This document shows positions 62,567-64,000 of a DNA stretch of 64,000 nt, one piece after another (within the stretch, counting starts at the first letter, position 1; each line of letters begins with the position of its first letter). A program made the translations under genes and the position numbers. The stretch comes from Salinicoccus sediminis (lineage in GTDB: Bacteria; Bacillota; Bacilli; Staphylococcales; Salinicoccaceae): NCBI RefSeq assembly GCF_000986795.1, contig NZ_LAYZ01000025.1, positions 1-64,000 of the forward strand, in the 5' to 3' direction. Below the pieces are notes generated by a model. The model was not told the DNA's origin. It did not search any database and saw only the letters and a list, made by a program, of their open reading frames with translations.

Positions 62567-62893
62567 ATGTCCCATGAACAGAACCGGAATCTGATTCAGA
62601 CGCTGCATGAGTGCGCCGAGGCATGCAACCACTGTTATGATGCCTGCCTGAAGGAAGAAAATGTGAAAATGATGGCGGAGTGCATACGACTCGACCGTGA
62701 ATGCGCGGATATCTGTTCCTACCTGGAGCATGCACTGACGAGGAATACACCGTTCGGCTCCGAGCTTGCAGCCGTATGTGCAGAAATCTGTGAAGCATGC
62801 GGTAACGAATGCCGAAAGCACGACCATGAGCACTGCCAGAAATGCGCGGATGCATGCTTCAAATGCGCCAATGCATGCAAGGAAGCGGCGTAA
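62567..62893 (+). CDS. Four-helix-bundle copper-storage-like protein (Csp/DUF326)
   Basis: A 108-residue Cys-rich helical protein with 16 cysteines arranged in CxxxC and CxxC pairs along four helices (HECAEACNHCYDAC, AECIRLDRECADIC, AVCAEICEACGNEC, HCQKCADACFKCANAC). This is the pattern of Csp3/YhjQ proteins, which store many Cu(I) ions inside the bundle. There is no signal peptide, so it is cytosolic (Csp3 type). ATG 62567 follows TTGGAGG. It is divergent from narG and near a heavy-metal ATPase, so copper buffering is likely. Confidence 0.88.
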   Translation: MSHEQNRNLIQTLHECAEACNHCYDACLKEENVKMMAECIRLDRECADICSYLEHALTRNTPFGSELAAVCAEICEACGNECRKHDHEHCQKCADACFKCANACKEAA

Positions 62894-62902
62894 TCTTTAC
62901 AG

Positions 62903-62939
62903 TGAAAAGGGCTGACGGATAATCCGTCAGCCCTTTTCA
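62903..62939. terminator. Bidirectional terminator after the Csp-like gene
   Basis: TGAAAAGGGCTGACGGAT and ATCCGTCAGCCCTTTTCA form 18-bp arms between convergent genes and act in both directions. Confidence 0.9.
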
Positions 62940-63722
62940 AATTTCCATATTCTCTTCGATTCTTCTGTTTCTGAGACTGACATTATAGGCAATCCACAAT
63001 GTCACCAGGGTCATGACTATAAATCCGGCATACATCACCCACATGCTTGTGATGAGGCCCGCCTGCATCATTGCAGCTGTCACGTTCGTCAATGCATGAA
63101 GGACGATCGCCAGCGGAAACAGCCGCCACCGTCCCTTCATTACCGCAGCAAAGACGATGACGGACAGACCGAGATGTACACCGATCGCAAAGATGCGTTC
63201 AACAATACCGAGTGCGTATGCAACGGCCGGTGTTCCGACAATCGACTCGACTGTCGCTTGGGGCAGGGTATCCACGATGCTGCTGCCGCTGTTGATCATG
63301 AAACTGAAAATGATCGTATTCAGCATGCCGAGACCCAGGACGATGACCGCTTCGATGCCGCCGTGACCGATGCCGTAGGAGATGGCCGAATCCACCTGCC
63401 TGTATTTCTTTTTCATCAGCAGGAAAGCCGTCAGCCGCCCCGTCTCTTCAAATATTCCCGCAGCCAGCACACCATAGAGTACATACAGCCACGGCGAGTC
63501 GACCAGCGTATGCACTTCTCCTCCCTCCCCAGGCCTCAGGACAAGGAGGTGGGAAATCTGTTCCAGGACCATCGCAAAGATGATGAACGTCGCCGCACCG
63601 ATAAGGATCGGGATCCACCGGATACTGAACCGCCGGCGCAGAATCAGTATGAAGATGAAAGGCAACAGTATCGAAAACAATCCCGATATGCCCATGAGCA
63701 CTATACTCGTTGTTGATATCAT
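62937..63722 (-). CDS. YhfC-family intramembrane metalloprotease
   Basis: A 261-residue protein with about eight membrane helices. GIFEETGRL near residue 95, YGIGHGGIEA near 115, the His in GVHLGLS and VLHALTN near 215 are the conserved Glu/His positions of YhfC (DUF2324), relatives of CPBP-type membrane proteases. Substrates are unknown. A weak AGGTG site precedes the ATG. Its end overlaps the terminator shared with the copper-storage-like gene. Confidence 0.82.
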   Translation of the reverse strand: MISTTSIVLMGISGLFSILLPFIFILILRRRFSIRWIPILIGAATFIIFAMVLEQISHLLVLRPGEGGEVHTLVDSPWLYVLYGVLAAGIFEETGRLTAFLLMKKKYRQVDSAISYGIGHGGIEAVIVLGLGMLNTIIFSFMINSGSSIVDTLPQATVESIVGTPAVAYALGIVERIFAIGVHLGLSVIVFAAVMKGRWRLFPLAIVLHALTNVTAAMMQAGLITSMWVMYAGFIVMTLVTLWIAYNVSLRNRRIEENMEI

Positions 63723-63767
63723 GAATTTACACCTGCGCTTTTCTTTTTATTATAACAATAAAATGAA

Positions 63768-63793
63768 GGATGCACCGGTCCGGCACATCCTTT
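63768..63793 (-). terminator. Terminator of the heavy-metal ATPase gene
   Basis: GGATGTGCCGG and CCGGTGCATCC pair in the minus-strand transcript with G-U wobbles and are followed by a T-rich stretch (TCATTTTATTG). On the plus strand the same positions would be A-C mismatches. Confidence 0.5.
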
Positions 63794-63802
63794 CGCGCAT
63801 CA

Positions 63803-64000
63803 TCAATCCAATTTGAGCGTCATTGCATTCAAGGCGACGATTATTGTGCTTAGAGACATCAGCACAGCTCCCACAGCCGGTGACAGCAGTATGCCGATGG
63901 AAGCGAGTATTCCTGCCGCAAGAGGCACTGCCAGAATGTTGTAGCCGGCGCCCCACCATAGGTTCTGCACCGTCTTTTTCATCGTGTTCTCTGACAATGA
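63803..64000 (-). CDS. Heavy-metal P-type ATPase, C-terminal 65 residues (cut by window edge)
   Basis: The frame is open to the window edge and encodes the C-terminal membrane region of a P1B ATPase: [20 protein letters not shown], then two helices with [20 protein letters not shown] and [25 protein letters not shown] is most typical of CopB-like copper/silver pumps. The catalytic part lies beyond the window. Nearness to the copper-storage-like protein fits a copper role. Confidence 0.85.
   Translation of the reverse strand, partial: SLSENTMKKTVQNLWWGAGYNILAVPLAAGILASIGILLSPAVGAVLMSLSTIIVALNAMTLKLD

Overview
The window looks like chromosome of a moderately halophilic or halotolerant member of the Staphylococcaceae, most likely Salinicoccus or a close relative. 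Base composition looks close to even, higher than in Staphylococcus. The window carries the staphylococcal nitrate-respiration block (narGHJI with the nreABC oxygen/nitrate sensor and narT), many acidic proteins, a BCCT-type transporter, and sqdB-sqdX genes for the sulfolipid SQDG, a lipid I recall being reported from Salinicoccus. The genus is an inference. No transposase, integrase, phage gene, tRNA or CRISPR array was seen, so this reads as core chromosome.

Layout. 1-1050: the 5' half of a 16S rRNA gene on the minus strand, behind two tandem promoters. 1091-4062: kbaA, mrp/salA and a mechanosensitive-channel-like protein. 4241-11212: cytosolic alpha-amylase, an opine dehydrogenase/amidohydrolase pair, proC, a hemolysin III-like protein and a UDP-sugar pyrophosphorylase. 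11284-15039: sulfolipid operon sqdB-sqdX followed by pdp. 15101-18269: kynUBA (tryptophan to anthranilate) plus an unknown fourth gene. 18363-19791: SDR enzyme, hemerythrin-like protein and an array of 41-bp palindromic repeats. 19796-23679: malQ-glgP under a LacI/MalR-type operator. 23755-28915: a HAD nucleotidase, then mntABCD with mntR. 28939-34665: MarR regulator, BCCT transporter, Dps, and a heavy-metal operon (metallochaperone, P-type ATPase, Crp/Fnr regulator). 34676-43605: HAD phosphatase, small membrane proteins, oxidoreductases, threonine dehydratase and an MFS transporter. 43686-45676: an exported metallophosphoesterase behind a Pho-box-like region. 45857-51564: oppABCDF. 51575-62403: narT, a hemerythrin gene, nreCBA and narIJHG (coordinate order). 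62478-64000: a copper-storage-like protein, a YhfC-type membrane protease and the end of a heavy-metal ATPase.

How the genes work together. The nar/nre block is a self-contained anaerobic nitrate module: NarGHI reduces nitrate at the membrane, NarJ assembles it, NreABC senses oxygen and nitrate, and NarT moves nitrate/nitrite. Two features depart from the staphylococcal layout I know: NarT carries a C-terminal PAS domain, and a hemerythrin gene ends the operon. NreC-like boxes lie between narG and the divergent copper-storage gene. Metal handling recurs: an Mn-type ABC importer with its repressor, a metal-efflux operon apparently auto-activated by a two-cysteine FNR-like regulator, Dps, and a copper-related end of the window. 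Polysaccharide use (amylase, malQ, glgP), UDP-sugar supply and sulfolipid synthesis form a carbon/envelope theme.

Start codons were set by ribosome-binding sites and therefore often lie inside the longest ORF. Promoters, operators and terminators were found by eye and have not been scored.
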